From contig JAOMBO010000004.1 in the NCBI GenBank assembly GCA_028344575.1, positions 1-64,000 of the forward strand: a DNA stretch of 64,000 bases, written 5' to 3'. Below, piece after piece: positions 37,834 through 47,622 of this stretch (positions are counted from its first letter, which is position 1; each line of letters begins with the position of its first letter). The notes below the pieces were generated by a model. That model was not told the origin of the DNA. It did not search any database and saw only the letters and a program-made list of their open reading frames with translations. The translations under genes and the position numbers were made by a program. This stretch comes from Candidatus Nitrosopelagicus sp. GTDB taxonomy: Archaea > Thermoproteota > Nitrososphaeria > Nitrososphaerales > Nitrosopumilaceae.

Positions 37834-38820
37834 ATGTTAGAAATAGCGATTATAGGAATTGTCATCGCTTTGGTGTTCGATTTTGTTAATGGCTTTAATG
37901 ATTCAGCAAACTCGGTAGCCACGGTAATTGGCACACGTGTTTTAAAACCAATTCATGCAGTTGCAATTTCAGCAGTTGCAAACTTTGTAGGACCATTCAT
38001 TTTTGGAGTTGCAGTTGCAACAACCATAGCAAAAGGAATCGTTAGTCCCGATGACATTACAGTTTACATGATTATTGGAGGATTATTAGGTGCAATTGCA
38101 TGGAGTTCCTTATGCACATACTTTGGACTGCCAATTTCAAACAGCCATTCATTAATTGGAGGCATAATGGGGGCAGGAATTGCAGGATTAGGATTTGAAA
38201 AATTAGTTTATGATGGATTAGGCAAAGTGTTTACAGGAATAATTGTTGCACCTATTGGAGGAGTGCTTTTTGGAGTTGCAGTGACAGGGCTCATCATATT
38301 CTTTTTTGCAAGAAGAAAACCCGCTATAGTAAACAAAACATTTGGAAGATTACAAATTATTTCATCAGCATGGTTTGCACTAACACATGGAGCAAATGAT
38401 GGGCAAAAAACTATGGGAATTATAGTTTTAATTTTATTTGCTGCAGATTTAATCCCCGAACTTGAAATGCCATTATGGGTAATATTTGCAGCGGCAACAG
38501 CAATGGGGTTAGGCACGTTCTTTGGAGGATACAAAGTAATCAAAACATTGGGCGTTAAGATTACTAGATTGAAACCATATCAAGGATTTGCAGCAGAAAC
38601 TAGTGGAGGATTAATGCTTGCAGTATTTGCAACATTGGGAATTCCTGCAAGTACAACTCATGCAATTACAGGTACAATCATGGGTGCAGGGTCTGCACGA
38701 AGAATACGAGCCGTAAGGTGGAAGGTAAGTAGACAAATTATCTTTTCATGGGTCATAACAATTCCCGGTGCTGCAGCAATGGGGGCGTTGGGCACTTACA
38801 TCATAAATCTATTTGTATAG
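37834..38820 (+). CDS. PiT family inorganic phosphate transporter
   Basis: VFDFVNGFNDSANSVATVIGTRVL; TYFGLPISNSHSLIGGIMGAG; THGANDGQKTMGII. Confidence 0.94.
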   Translation: MLEIAIIGIVIALVFDFVNGFNDSANSVATVIGTRVLKPIHAVAISAVANFVGPFIFGVAVATTIAKGIVSPDDITVYMIIGGLLGAIAWSSLCTYFGLPISNSHSLIGGIMGAGIAGLGFEKLVYDGLGKVFTGIIVAPIGGVLFGVAVTGLIIFFFARRKPAIVNKTFGRLQIISSAWFALTHGANDGQKTMGIIVLILFAADLIPELEMPLWVIFAAATAMGLGTFFGGYKVIKTLGVKITRLKPYQGFAAETSGGLMLAVFATLGIPASTTHAITGTIMGAGSARRIRAVRWKVSRQIIFSWVITIPGAAAMGALGTYIINLFV

Positions 38821-38901
38821 AAAATAAAAAACCAAAAATGATGATCAACTGATCATCAATTCTCAACTATGTATCTTATTCTATAACTCTGTTATTACAA
38901 C

Positions 38902-40011
38902 ATGGAACTATGTTGCCCCCTTATATCCTCTGTATTTTTTGAAAAAGTTATGATGTCTACAAAGACCAAAAACATTGAACGTAGAAATATCCAGATTAGC
39001 GGAGGCTCTACTTATGTAATCTCACTTCCAAAAAAATGGATTGAAAGACTAAATCTAAAAAATGGCGATTCAATGCAAATTGTCAACAATCCAAATAATT
39101 CTATAACACTCTCTTCCGATACTAAACAAGAAGAATCATCAACATATCCTGAAATTAAAATCAAAAAAACAGACTCTGTAGAGTCAATAAAGCGAAAAAT
39201 CATCTCATTATACATCTCTGGGCACAATTTTATCGTATTAAATTCACCACGAGCAAAAATTGAAACAGATGTACGCTCTATGGTTATGAAATTAATTCGA
39301 ACCAAGTTTGTAGGAACTGAAATTATAGAATCTGATTCAGAATCAATAACAATCAAGGTACTTACCGCAACTCCTGAGATGAAACTAGAGTTGGCATTCA
39401 ACAGAATGTTCAAATCAACATCCAACATGTTTTCTGAAACAATGCATGCAATTGAAAAAGGGGATTCTGAATATGCACAAGAAATCGTTCACATGGATGA
39501 TGAGATTGACCGCTTTTCATATTATCTTACCCGAAACTTGGTTATGGCCTTAGATGATAGCAACATCTTATCTGCATTAGGATTAGAAAAAACATCTCAA
39601 GCAATTGGGTACAAACGAATCATCAACTGTGTTGAAAGAATTGCAGACCATATCACTACAATTGCAAAACTGGTTGTTGATATGGATAAAAACATCTCAA
39701 AAATCCCAAAAGACATCTTGAGCACATATCAAAAAACGATTGAACTTTTTGATAAAACCATGATTCTCATATCTGAGAGAAATTACTCACAGGCAGAAAA
39801 ACATGCTGAAGAAATAGAGGCACTAATTGATGAGACAAACGCCTTGGTAAAATCAACTAAATCAAATTCTGAAGCATCTGTCGTATATCAAAATTTGATA
39901 TATCAAAACAGACGAATCTTAGATTACATCTTAGATGTATCTGAGGTTGTCATGAATGATACAGTAGATTCTATTGTTTCTATGAAAACAATTGAGAATA
40001 CTGAGGCTTAA
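38902..40011 (+). CDS. PhoU-domain protein with N-terminal AbrB/SpoVT DNA-binding domain
   Basis: IQISGGSTYVISLPKKWIERLNLKNGDSMQIVNNPNNSITL then PhoU-like helical repeats. Likely start at an internal Met (MMSTKTKN). Confidence 0.87.
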   Translation: MELCCPLISSVFFEKVMMSTKTKNIERRNIQISGGSTYVISLPKKWIERLNLKNGDSMQIVNNPNNSITLSSDTKQEESSTYPEIKIKKTDSVESIKRKIISLYISGHNFIVLNSPRAKIETDVRSMVMKLIRTKFVGTEIIESDSESITIKVLTATPEMKLELAFNRMFKSTSNMFSETMHAIEKGDSEYAQEIVHMDDEIDRFSYYLTRNLVMALDDSNILSALGLEKTSQAIGYKRIINCVERIADHITTIAKLVVDMDKNISKIPKDILSTYQKTIELFDKTMILISERNYSQAEKHAEEIEALIDETNALVKSTKSNSEASVVYQNLIYQNRRILDYILDVSEVVMNDTVDSIVSMKTIENTEA

Positions 40012-40076
40012 GATCCTATAGAAATTTCTTAGACTAACTATTTCTCATAATTCTGAACTTGAATCTTAAGAATATT

Positions 40077-40592
40077 CTATAGTGAAGACATGATGTCTGC
40101 AAGGTTATCGGATGCAGATTCTACTACGTCTGGGTGATATTCTGTAATTAGATTTGAAATTCTTTGTTTTTCTACAATAAAGTAATTTTTCTTCAAATTA
40201 ACTTTCTTGAAACTAACAATTTCATCATTAACTAATTTTGATAAATAAAATGATACTGTGGCACTTGCTTTTCCAACACTTGAGACAATTTCTTGAAACT
40301 CCATTCTATCATTTTCTAATAATGATACGAGGATTGCTTTTGGTGTTGTCTGTCTTAGACGTGATACAACTTTGGTTTCTTCTTGTGTCATATCATTAAT
40401 GAAGAATCTTGAAACTCGTGTTGTTCTTTGAGTTTTGATTACTCCATTATTTTCTAATTTTCTGACATAGTAACTTAAAACACCATTTGAGAGGTTTATT
40501 TTTTCCATTACTTCTCTAAATCTAATTCCAGGATTTCTTTTGATCTCTGAAATGATTAATTCCTCTCTTGATTCCATGTTTGCCAATTTCAA
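40077..40592 (-). CDS. Tandem winged-helix transcriptional regulator
   Basis: Two wHTH-like segments: SREELIISEIKRNPGIRFREVMEKINLSNGVLSYYVRKLENNGVI and KAILVSLLENDRMEFQEIVSSVGKASATVSFYLSKLVNDEIV. Confidence 0.83.
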   Translation of the reverse strand: MKLANMESREELIISEIKRNPGIRFREVMEKINLSNGVLSYYVRKLENNGVIKTQRTTRVSRFFINDMTQEETKVVSRLRQTTPKAILVSLLENDRMEFQEIVSSVGKASATVSFYLSKLVNDEIVSFKKVNLKKNYFIVEKQRISNLITEYHPDVVESASDNLADIMSSL

Positions 40593-40978
40593 TCTCTCCT
40601 AAATATAGCTAATGCGAGCAGCCCAATCATTGCAAGCATCATTAAATGTGCTATCTCTGATGGTGATTCTAAAATATTATAAACGTGAGTTTTAGTTGCA
40701 TCTAAAAGTTGAACAATCTCTGCTGCTGTAAAGACCATAAAGGCAATTGTAGTTATGATCATCTTCTTGGTTCTCATCTTATAGTATGCATTAACACTGA
40801 GAATTGCTAGAAATACTGACAAAATTATTCCTGATGTGTGTAAAAGTAGATGCCAAATGTGTGCACCATGATAAATGTGAGGCATCAATACTGGAACTGA
40901 TAATGCTGCAACAGTTGTCAAAATGACCGCAATGAGTAATTTTGGTTTACTTTCTGCAAATTGCTGGTAACTAATCAT
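40589..40978 (-). CDS. Small multi-TM membrane protein
   Basis: 4 TM-like segments; overlaps the regulator start by ATGA. Confidence 0.7.
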   Translation of the reverse strand: MISYQQFAESKPKLLIAVILTTVAALSVPVLMPHIYHGAHIWHLLLHTSGIILSVFLAILSVNAYYKMRTKKMIITTIAFMVFTAAEIVQLLDATKTHVYNILESPSEIAHLMMLAMIGLLALAIFRRD

Positions 40979-41048
40979 ATTTCATGATCATGGCATTTCT
41001 AATTTAAAACGATATAGTACAACCATCGAAAATTTATGAATAGATGGA

Positions 41049-41519
41049 TTATCTGATTGTGATCACACCTTCCATCCAAGGATGAAGTGTACAATGGTAT
41101 TGGTATTTTCCTAATTCATGAAATTTGTAAACAAAATATTCATTTTGTTTTATGACATCTGTTGGAAAATGTAGGTAATTTGGGTCTCCTCTTAGTCTAA
41201 CATTATGTTCAAATTCATCTTGATTCACAAATAATATCGTCTCACCTACGCCAATTATTTTTTCATAGGGTGAAAAACATGAATCATCTATCTCACATCC
41301 TTGTTTCCATGAATCTTTTACTATTATGATTACATGCTGAGCTCTATCTTTTGTGTTACCGCTATACGGTGCTTCTGTAAAAATTTCCTTTTCAGAATAG
41401 ATTGAATCAATTAATTCATTATCTGTATTTTGAATTTCAAAATTCATCATACCTGATATGATTGCATACAAGATCAGAATGGATGCGGTAATGATTAAAC
41501 CTAAGATGATAATTTTCAT
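41049..41519 (-). CDS. Membrane-anchored cupredoxin (plastocyanin-like) protein
   Basis: N-terminal TM; DEFEHNVRLRG and YQYHCTLHPWMEGVI type-1 Cu ligands (H, C, H, M). Confidence 0.88.
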   Translation of the reverse strand: MKIIILGLIITASILILYAIISGMMNFEIQNTDNELIDSIYSEKEIFTEAPYSGNTKDRAQHVIIIVKDSWKQGCEIDDSCFSPYEKIIGVGETILFVNQDEFEHNVRLRGDPNYLHFPTDVIKQNEYFVYKFHELGKYQYHCTLHPWMEGVITIR

Positions 41520-42581
41520 CTAGTTTGTGTTTACAATATCTGTTCTAAGCTGACCACATGCAGCCGATATTTCAGTTCCTTTCTCAATGCGAATTGTACA
41601 ATTCACCCCTGCCTCATTTAAAATTCGTTTAAACTCAAAAACTCTACTTTTTGATGGGCGGTTGAAATTACCTGCTGTTGGATTTATTGGAATTAAATTC
41701 ACATGTGATCCATTTCCTCGTAAAAGTTCGGCCAATTCGTGTGCGACATCCCGCGAATCATTAACTCCTTCCATCAATGCATATTCAAATGTCACACGTC
41801 GTCCTGTCTTTTTAAAATAATAATGTCCTGCATCAATTATCTCTTTAACAGAATCTTTTGTCGCGGTAGGAACTAATTTTTTACGTAATTCATTGTTTGG
41901 TGCATGTAGTGATATTGCAAGTCCAATCTGAAGATCCTCATTTGCCAATTTTTCAATTCCTTCCTTGATTCCAATTGTTGATATTGTAATGTGTCGTTGT
42001 CCCAAACCAAATCCTCTTGGGTCTGTTAAAATTTTCACGGCTCTGATCATTTCATCATAATTTGCCATCGGTTCGCCCATTCCCATAAACACTAAATTTG
42101 TAATATGCTCTTTTTTTTGCTCAATAATTTCTTCAAAATGAACTACTTGTGCAACAATATGCTCTGCCTTTAGATTTGTTTCAAAACCCATCTGCCCTGT
42201 TGCACAAAATGTACATCCCATGGCACATCCAATTTGAGTTGAAACACATACTGTTGATCTAGGTAGCCCTCCTTCTTTCTCAGATTCATATTGCATGAGA
42301 ACAGTTTCAACAGATTTATCGTTAGTGAGATTAAGTAATAGTTTCGTAGTATCCCCATCTTCACTAGTAACTCTGTGAATTTCTTTTGCTGAACCTATTG
42401 TATATCCTGCTTCCACCAATTCTGCAATCATTGTCTTTGGAAGCTGTTTAATGTCTGCAATATTTTTAGGAAATTTGAAATAAAGTGGCATTAGAATTTG
42501 GTCTGCTCTGTACCTTTGATAGCCCATATCAATTACTAATTTCTCCATCTCTTCTGGAAGTAATCTGTATAGATCAGTCAT
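41520..42581 (-). CDS. rlmN: 23S rRNA (adenine-2503-C2)-methyltransferase, radical SAM RlmN family
   Basis: CVSTQIGCAMGCTFCATGQMGFETNL; GMGEPMANYDEMIRAV; AACGQLR. Confidence 0.93.
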   Translation of the reverse strand: MTDLYRLLPEEMEKLVIDMGYQRYRADQILMPLYFKFPKNIADIKQLPKTMIAELVEAGYTIGSAKEIHRVTSEDGDTTKLLLNLTNDKSVETVLMQYESEKEGGLPRSTVCVSTQIGCAMGCTFCATGQMGFETNLKAEHIVAQVVHFEEIIEQKKEHITNLVFMGMGEPMANYDEMIRAVKILTDPRGFGLGQRHITISTIGIKEGIEKLANEDLQIGLAISLHAPNNELRKKLVPTATKDSVKEIIDAGHYYFKKTGRRVTFEYALMEGVNDSRDVAHELAELLRGNGSHVNLIPINPTAGNFNRPSKSRVFEFKRILNEAGVNCTIRIEKGTEISAACGQLRTDIVNTN

Positions 42582-42664
42582 ATCATATGTTAAATCTCCA
42601 ATTGATATTATAATCTAACTTCTAATGCTATGAAACAATTGTGAAATTTTTTATAATCATCTAA

Positions 42665-43051
42665 TTGAAAATTTATCATATGATTACAGTTGATTGCCAT
42701 GAAGTTGAATCAATCCAAAATGAATTACTAATTTATGTGGCTGATGATGTTGCGGCAATCCCTAATATCAAATATCATGAATTTATTTTATCTCCTATAG
42801 AGGAAGAGGGTGTTATTGATACAAACGAGGTGGTCACATCCATCAAACGATTTTTGGATTCAATTGGTGAACAACGTAACTTTGCTGTAATTTCTCGAGG
42901 TGATATAATTTCAATAGAATCTATTGCTGGTAAAACAATTGAACGTGATTCAAAACAATCTGCAGAAGGACTATTCTCTTGCCCTCATTGTGGTCATATT
43001 ACTCCATATGAGACGGTACATCAAACTCATATGAAAATTCATTATTTTTAA
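42665..43051 (+). CDS. Hypothetical protein with C-terminal C2H2-like zinc finger
   Basis: FSCPHCGHITPYETVHQTHMKIHY C-terminus; plausible start MITVDCHEVES at 42680. Confidence 0.7.
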   Translation: MKIYHMITVDCHEVESIQNELLIYVADDVAAIPNIKYHEFILSPIEEEGVIDTNEVVTSIKRFLDSIGEQRNFAVISRGDIISIESIAGKTIERDSKQSAEGLFSCPHCGHITPYETVHQTHMKIHYF

Positions 43052-43053
43052 TT

Positions 43054-43602
43054 TCATACTACCTTCTTTTGAATTTCAAAAATCCATGTCGTTATATCTC
43101 CTGTTTCAACTAATGATGCTGGAAGTTGTGCGTCTAGTAATTTTATAACATAAATTCTATTACTCGTCTCAAATTTTTCAAAAATTCCAACATTCGAATA
43201 AAATGTACGCTGCATTTCTTCATATTCTATTACAAATCTCCATCTTTCATAACTACCATTTTCATTTTTTACGATATCTTTTTTTGAATAACTCACTGTT
43301 TGAAATTCTTCTATACCTAACCATGGAAATAACAATATCTTCTTATCTTCATAAATAGCATCTAATGATTTTTGCAATGTTTCTGATGGAATGATACCTG
43401 TATACACGTTTGAAGTTGTAGAAATTAATCTACCCTGTGAATCTCTGACAATTTGTATTATCTCTACTTTGTAATTATCATTGAATTCTAGTATGTTCAC
43501 TAATTCATTGTTATTTATGATATCTTCGATTGTTTCTCCATGTGCTTGATAGATTGAACCTCCACCAACAACTAAAATAATGAATAATGATATACGTATC
43601 AC
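43054..43602 (-). CDS. Secreted hypothetical protein
   Basis: N-terminal signal peptide-like segment. Confidence 0.65.
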   Translation of the reverse strand: MIRISLFIILVVGGGSIYQAHGETIEDIINNNELVNILEFNDNYKVEIIQIVRDSQGRLISTTSNVYTGIIPSETLQKSLDAIYEDKKILLFPWLGIEEFQTVSYSKKDIVKNENGSYERWRFVIEYEEMQRTFYSNVGIFEKFETSNRIYVIKLLDAQLPASLVETGDITTWIFEIQKKVV

Positions 43603-43673
43603 AAAGATATTTTGTTGATTTCAGTTATTATATTTTCATATCCTCTATACGAAATTAATTTTGAAATATTAAA

Positions 43674-43748
43674 AGCCAATAGAGAGATTTGAACTCTCGA
43701 CCTATTGATTACAAATCAATTGCTCTAACCAGGCTGAGCTATATTGGC
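43674..43748 (-). tRNA. tRNA-Thr (anticodon UGU)
   Basis: Minus-strand cloverleaf GCCAATA-TA-GCTC...GAGC-A-ATTGA-TTTGTAA-TCAAT-AGGTC-GAGAG-TTCAAAT-CTCTC-TATTGGC-T. Confidence 0.95.
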
Positions 43749-43843
43749 ACCGTATTTTTTACAAAATTGCTGTTTTAAAATGTTAAGATATTATGAAATA
43801 TCTCCTAGAAAATCTTAACTAGTGACCAATTTATTCAAAATTT

Positions 43844-44224
43844 ATGTTAAAAGATCTTCTCTCTGATATTGTAAGAATTGATGATGTATTGATGATAGTC
43901 AAAAGTAATGGCGCCACAATTGAAATGAGAAGTAATTCTCTTTCAATAAGACAAAAAGAACAATGGATCACCATCGGAGATAATGATGGACCGTGTCATA
44001 TGCATGTAAATGAAGAAATGATAAAAAATGCTGAATTTGTAACAGAAGAAAAACTTGAAAGAATTAGTTTTAGTGTGAGATTGTTTGATAAAAACAACGA
44101 ACGTGTCTTGGCATGCTTCTTCACAAAAATGTATGATGAATTTAAAAAATTGAAGTCCGAACGAAAAAAACTCTATGATAATTTACAGGCAAAATATGGA
44201 CAGAAAATCGAGTTCTACTCATAA
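43844..44224 (+). CDS. Hypothetical protein
   Basis: Complete ORF, soluble. Confidence 0.65.
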   Translation: MLKDLLSDIVRIDDVLMIVKSNGATIEMRSNSLSIRQKEQWITIGDNDGPCHMHVNEEMIKNAEFVTEEKLERISFSVRLFDKNNERVLACFFTKMYDEFKKLKSERKKLYDNLQAKYGQKIEFYS

Positions 44225-44311
44225 GATCTTTCTATTAATTCACTCAAATTAGTTTGGTTTGAACTATGACGATACTCATAATTTAATAACTTCTAAACTC
44301 TGGTTTGGTTA

Positions 44312-44557
44312 TTGAAATTAAAATACGTCCAGCCAAAGAAACTCAAAATTCTCATAGCTACATTTACCCTGGTTGGTATTTGGGGAATCGCATTTGGATT
44401 ATTTATGGGAGGTCAAAAAGCATCAATGAATTATTTCATGATTGTTGTTTTAGGTGTAGTCAATCTATTCTTAGGTGCATTCATGACATATCTGTATTTG
44501 ACACAAGTTAGAAAAATTGATCCAAGAAAAGATTCAAAGTACAAACGAAAGAAATAA
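44312..44557 (+). CDS. Small two-TM membrane protein
   Basis: LKILIATFTLVGIWGIAFGLFMGG...FMIVVLGVVNLFLGAFMTYLYL with basic tail. Confidence 0.65.
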   Translation: MKLKYVQPKKLKILIATFTLVGIWGIAFGLFMGGQKASMNYFMIVVLGVVNLFLGAFMTYLYLTQVRKIDPRKDSKYKRKK

Positions 44558-45106
44558 CATTCCCACAACCAAAATGTTTGTTGCAAAATGCATTGCGTAC
44601 GAATGCTTTATTCCTTTTTTATCATAAATATACTTGAATACAAATCCTATTGGTATCAAAACTAATGCCATGTGTATCTTTATGCCCATTCCAATGTGAA
44701 TTAATGCCCACACCAAGACCATTTTTTTTGATTTTCTAAAGTAAAACTCTTCAAAATAATTGATATGTAAAAACATGTAAAGTAATAATGGGACAAATGG
44801 AATAATTCCCAACATTCCTTGATCTGCAAATGGTCCAAATGCAATGTTGTATCCAAGCCAACTCCAATTTAGTATTGGTACCTGATCAACATATTCGAAC
44901 ACAAATAAAACGTAGACTGATAAAATTCCAAAAGCTATTGGTGCATATTTGATTGAACTAATTCCTACTTTTAGATCTAAAATTCGTTTCTTTGTATCTT
45001 TGATTAAAAGAAGACTGGCACCTACCGTTAGTACATAATATCCAATAAGAAATGCATCTGAATCAAGAAATGAAATATCCAATGTAATCAAAGTGCACAC
45101 TTTCAT
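44534..45106 (-). CDS. CPBP-family-like intramembrane protease
   Basis: EEFYFR (EExxxR), WALIHIGMG, HFATN in a multi-TM protein. Confidence 0.7.
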   Translation of the reverse strand: MKVCTLITLDISFLDSDAFLIGYYVLTVGASLLLIKDTKKRILDLKVGISSIKYAPIAFGILSVYVLFVFEYVDQVPILNWSWLGYNIAFGPFADQGMLGIIPFVPLLLYMFLHINYFEEFYFRKSKKMVLVWALIHIGMGIKIHMALVLIPIGFVFKYIYDKKGIKHSYAMHFATNILVVGMLFLSFVL

Positions 45107-45130
45107 AAATAACCTATTCTAATAGAATTC

Positions 45131-45598
45131 ATGACTCTTCAAAAAGGTGATATGGCTGAAGATTTTGAATTATTGGCTCATGATGGAACTTCTATCATAT
45201 TAAGTTCATATAAAAATTCAAAAAATGTTGTATTGTGTTTTTATCCAAAAAACCATCTATTTGCATGTCCTTCAAAAAAAGTTTTTGAGATGGCGAAAAG
45301 TGTAATCTCAGTTTATTCTAATATTGTTGCAACTGAAACAGTTGTGTTTGCTGTATCTGTGGATTCTGTTAACTCTCAATCTGATTTTGTTAAAGAATAT
45401 GAAATTCCATATGTACATCTAAGTGATCCAAAGAAAGTTGCTTGTAAAAAATATGCTGGAACAAACATCACTGGTCTTGCTAAACGGAGTACCTTTGTAA
45501 TTGATAAAAATGGAATAATACGAGACGTGATGAGGGACATTAATGTTGCATCTCATGGACAAGAAATTCTTGATTCTTTAAAGAAAATCAAAGTATAA
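45131..45598 (+). CDS. Peroxiredoxin (BCP/AhpC-TSA family) with atypical active site
   Basis: AEDFELLAHDGTSIILSSYKNSKNVVLCFYPKNHLFACPSKK; STFVIDKNGIIRDV. Confidence 0.85.
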   Translation: MTLQKGDMAEDFELLAHDGTSIILSSYKNSKNVVLCFYPKNHLFACPSKKVFEMAKSVISVYSNIVATETVVFAVSVDSVNSQSDFVKEYEIPYVHLSDPKKVACKKYAGTNITGLAKRSTFVIDKNGIIRDVMRDINVASHGQEILDSLKKIKV

Positions 45599-45623
45599 AT
45601 CATACAATAAAATTATTCGAAGA

Positions 45624-46175
45624 ATGATTGATTTAGTTGCCAAAGAATTGTTTCTTACTAGAGGAATTGGTGTTCATGAAGATAAACTTACAAGTTTTGA
45701 ATATGCATTACGTGATGCAGGAATTGCTGGAACAAACATTGTTCTAATTTCTAGTATCTTTCCCCCAAAAGCAAAACTTGTTCCTAAAAAGGATGGTTTA
45801 AAGAAAATTAAACCTGGACAAATTCTTTTTACAATTTATTCTAGAAATCAAACAAATGAACCTCATAGAATGATTTCTGCATCTGTTGGCTTGGCATTAC
45901 CAAAAGATCGTACACGATATGGATACTTATCTGAATATGATGCATTTGGACAAAATGAAAAACAAGCAGGAGATTATGCAGAAGATATTGCAGCTCAAAT
46001 GCTTGCATCTTCACTTGGAATACCTTTTGATATTGATAAAAGCTGGGATGAAAAAAGACAACAATGGTCAATTTCTGGAAAAATTTACAAATCCCAGAAT
46101 ATTACAATGACTGCTAAAGGTGACAAATCTGGAAAATGGACTACAGTATTTTCTGCAGCATGTTTAATTCTCTAG
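45624..46175 (+). CDS. pdaD: Pyruvoyl-dependent arginine decarboxylase
   Basis: LFLTRGIGVHEDKLTSFEYALRDAGIAGTNIVLISSIFPPKAKLV (SS self-cleavage site); ISASVGLALPKDRTRYGYLSEYDAFGQ. Confidence 0.9.
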   Translation: MIDLVAKELFLTRGIGVHEDKLTSFEYALRDAGIAGTNIVLISSIFPPKAKLVPKKDGLKKIKPGQILFTIYSRNQTNEPHRMISASVGLALPKDRTRYGYLSEYDAFGQNEKQAGDYAEDIAAQMLASSLGIPFDIDKSWDEKRQQWSISGKIYKSQNITMTAKGDKSGKWTTVFSAACLIL

Positions 46176-47401
46176 CGTTTTGGTTTGTATCCTTTTAGAT
46201 AAAATACTGCCGCACCAATACCTATTGCAATTATAATTCCTAGTACTGCATATTGTGATTCATCTTCTGCAGTATCATTTTTAGTAAAATCTTCTATTGA
46301 TCGGTATTCTTCTTTTTCTTGTTGTGGAATATCTTCTACTGAATAAAATGATAATTCCGATTCTCCATCCCATGGACCGATTTCTAATCTCAATTCATCT
46401 TTTTGAATTATTTTATCACTGCCAAATAGAAACTTTGCATCAATTGAATTTCCTGCAGGTGAACTAAAGAACCATCCTTTTTTTGAAATATTCTCTAATG
46501 TAGTTAAATCGGTTATTGCATGTGTCGCTATCGTATCTATTTTTGATGGTTCATTTGGAATAACAACTAGATGTATTACTGAATTCAATGGAACATTTCT
46601 TCCATCAAAAATATTTGAACGTGAAATTTCATCTACTCCAAAATTTTCTAGTATATTGATTCTTGAAATATCATCTGCAACATTCTTTATTTCCTTTGTC
46701 ACTTTAAATATGAATAAATTTGAATCTCCAGTTTTTATAATGCTGAGGGAAATTATGGCTTCATCACCTTTTATTAATTTCTTTGAAATATCATAGAAGC
46801 CTTCTCCCTCTCTAATTTCTTTAGATAAAATTTTCCCAGATAATCCTGTAAATAGGAAATCTGTAGATTGTTTTGGCATTGTATATGTAGCTGAAACTGC
46901 ACCTCTTCCTGAAATCACTCCTGATGTTTCTAGTAGCAAATTTGCATCATCTACTGTATGTATGAATGTGGATTGAAATTTTCCATTTACCCCTAATGCT
47001 TCATTCAAGTCGTCAATTATTTGATTCCCCATTTCTCTTGCGGAATCCTGAACCATTCTGATTCCGCCATCCCCTTTCAATTGTTGATAATCAAAATTAA
47101 TCATTATACATTGCTCTTCACTTGTTACGCCTATCACACACTCTCCGGCATTTGTGAAAACAATGGCTCTGATCTTATCGTTGTCATTAATTTTCTGAAT
47201 TAATTCATCTGAAAATTTAATTTCTTGATTATCTGTAGTTTCTAATCCTATTGACATTACTACTGAATTTGAATATTGTTGATCATAAATCATAAGTGCA
47301 CTTTCTTGAAATGTCGCTTTCTCAAACATTTGTCCATTTGCAAATGGCATCATGAGAATTATGCCAAAAATAGCTCCTAGTGACAGTAATTTTCTTTGCA
47401 T
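46172..47401 (-). CDS. Membrane-anchored secreted protein of unknown function
   Basis: Signal peptide and C-terminal TM (YAVLGIIIAIGIGAAVFYLKGYKPKR). Confidence 0.7.
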   Translation of the reverse strand: MQRKLLSLGAIFGIILMMPFANGQMFEKATFQESALMIYDQQYSNSVVMSIGLETTDNQEIKFSDELIQKINDNDKIRAIVFTNAGECVIGVTSEEQCIMINFDYQQLKGDGGIRMVQDSAREMGNQIIDDLNEALGVNGKFQSTFIHTVDDANLLLETSGVISGRGAVSATYTMPKQSTDFLFTGLSGKILSKEIREGEGFYDISKKLIKGDEAIISLSIIKTGDSNLFIFKVTKEIKNVADDISRINILENFGVDEISRSNIFDGRNVPLNSVIHLVVIPNEPSKIDTIATHAITDLTTLENISKKGWFFSSPAGNSIDAKFLFGSDKIIQKDELRLEIGPWDGESELSFYSVEDIPQQEKEEYRSIEDFTKNDTAEDESQYAVLGIIIAIGIGAAVFYLKGYKPKR

Positions 47402-47502
47402 GCAACATGGAACTTCTATTATTTTATTTAGTTTACGGCTTTATGCTATAAGGTTTAAATCACTAATCTAATTCTGCATAATTGACATCGAATTCAAACC
47501 GT

Positions 47503-47546
47503 TGGGGAACACGCTGGCAGTCCGATGGCTCGGGCTGCCAGCCCCA
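47503..47546. ncRNA. Candidate structured RNA / hairpin, unknown family and strand
   Basis: TGGG-(GAACAC)-GCTGGCAG-T-CCGA-[TGGC]-TCGG-G-CTGCCAGC-CCCA: near-continuous 13-bp GC-rich stem plus outer TGGG/CCCA in an AT-rich intergenic region. Confidence 0.5.
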
Positions 47547-47622
47547 CATTTTAATAAATTATAATTTAGGATTATCCTCAATTTATGAAATAATCAAATC
47601 GATTCTGTTAGAATTTTAGTAA

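Noticed and set aside
47503-47546. H/ACA guide RNA interpretation of the hairpin
   Set aside because: The bulge is one-sided and no two-strand pseudouridylation pocket or clear K-turn was found, so it is reported only as an unassigned candidate.
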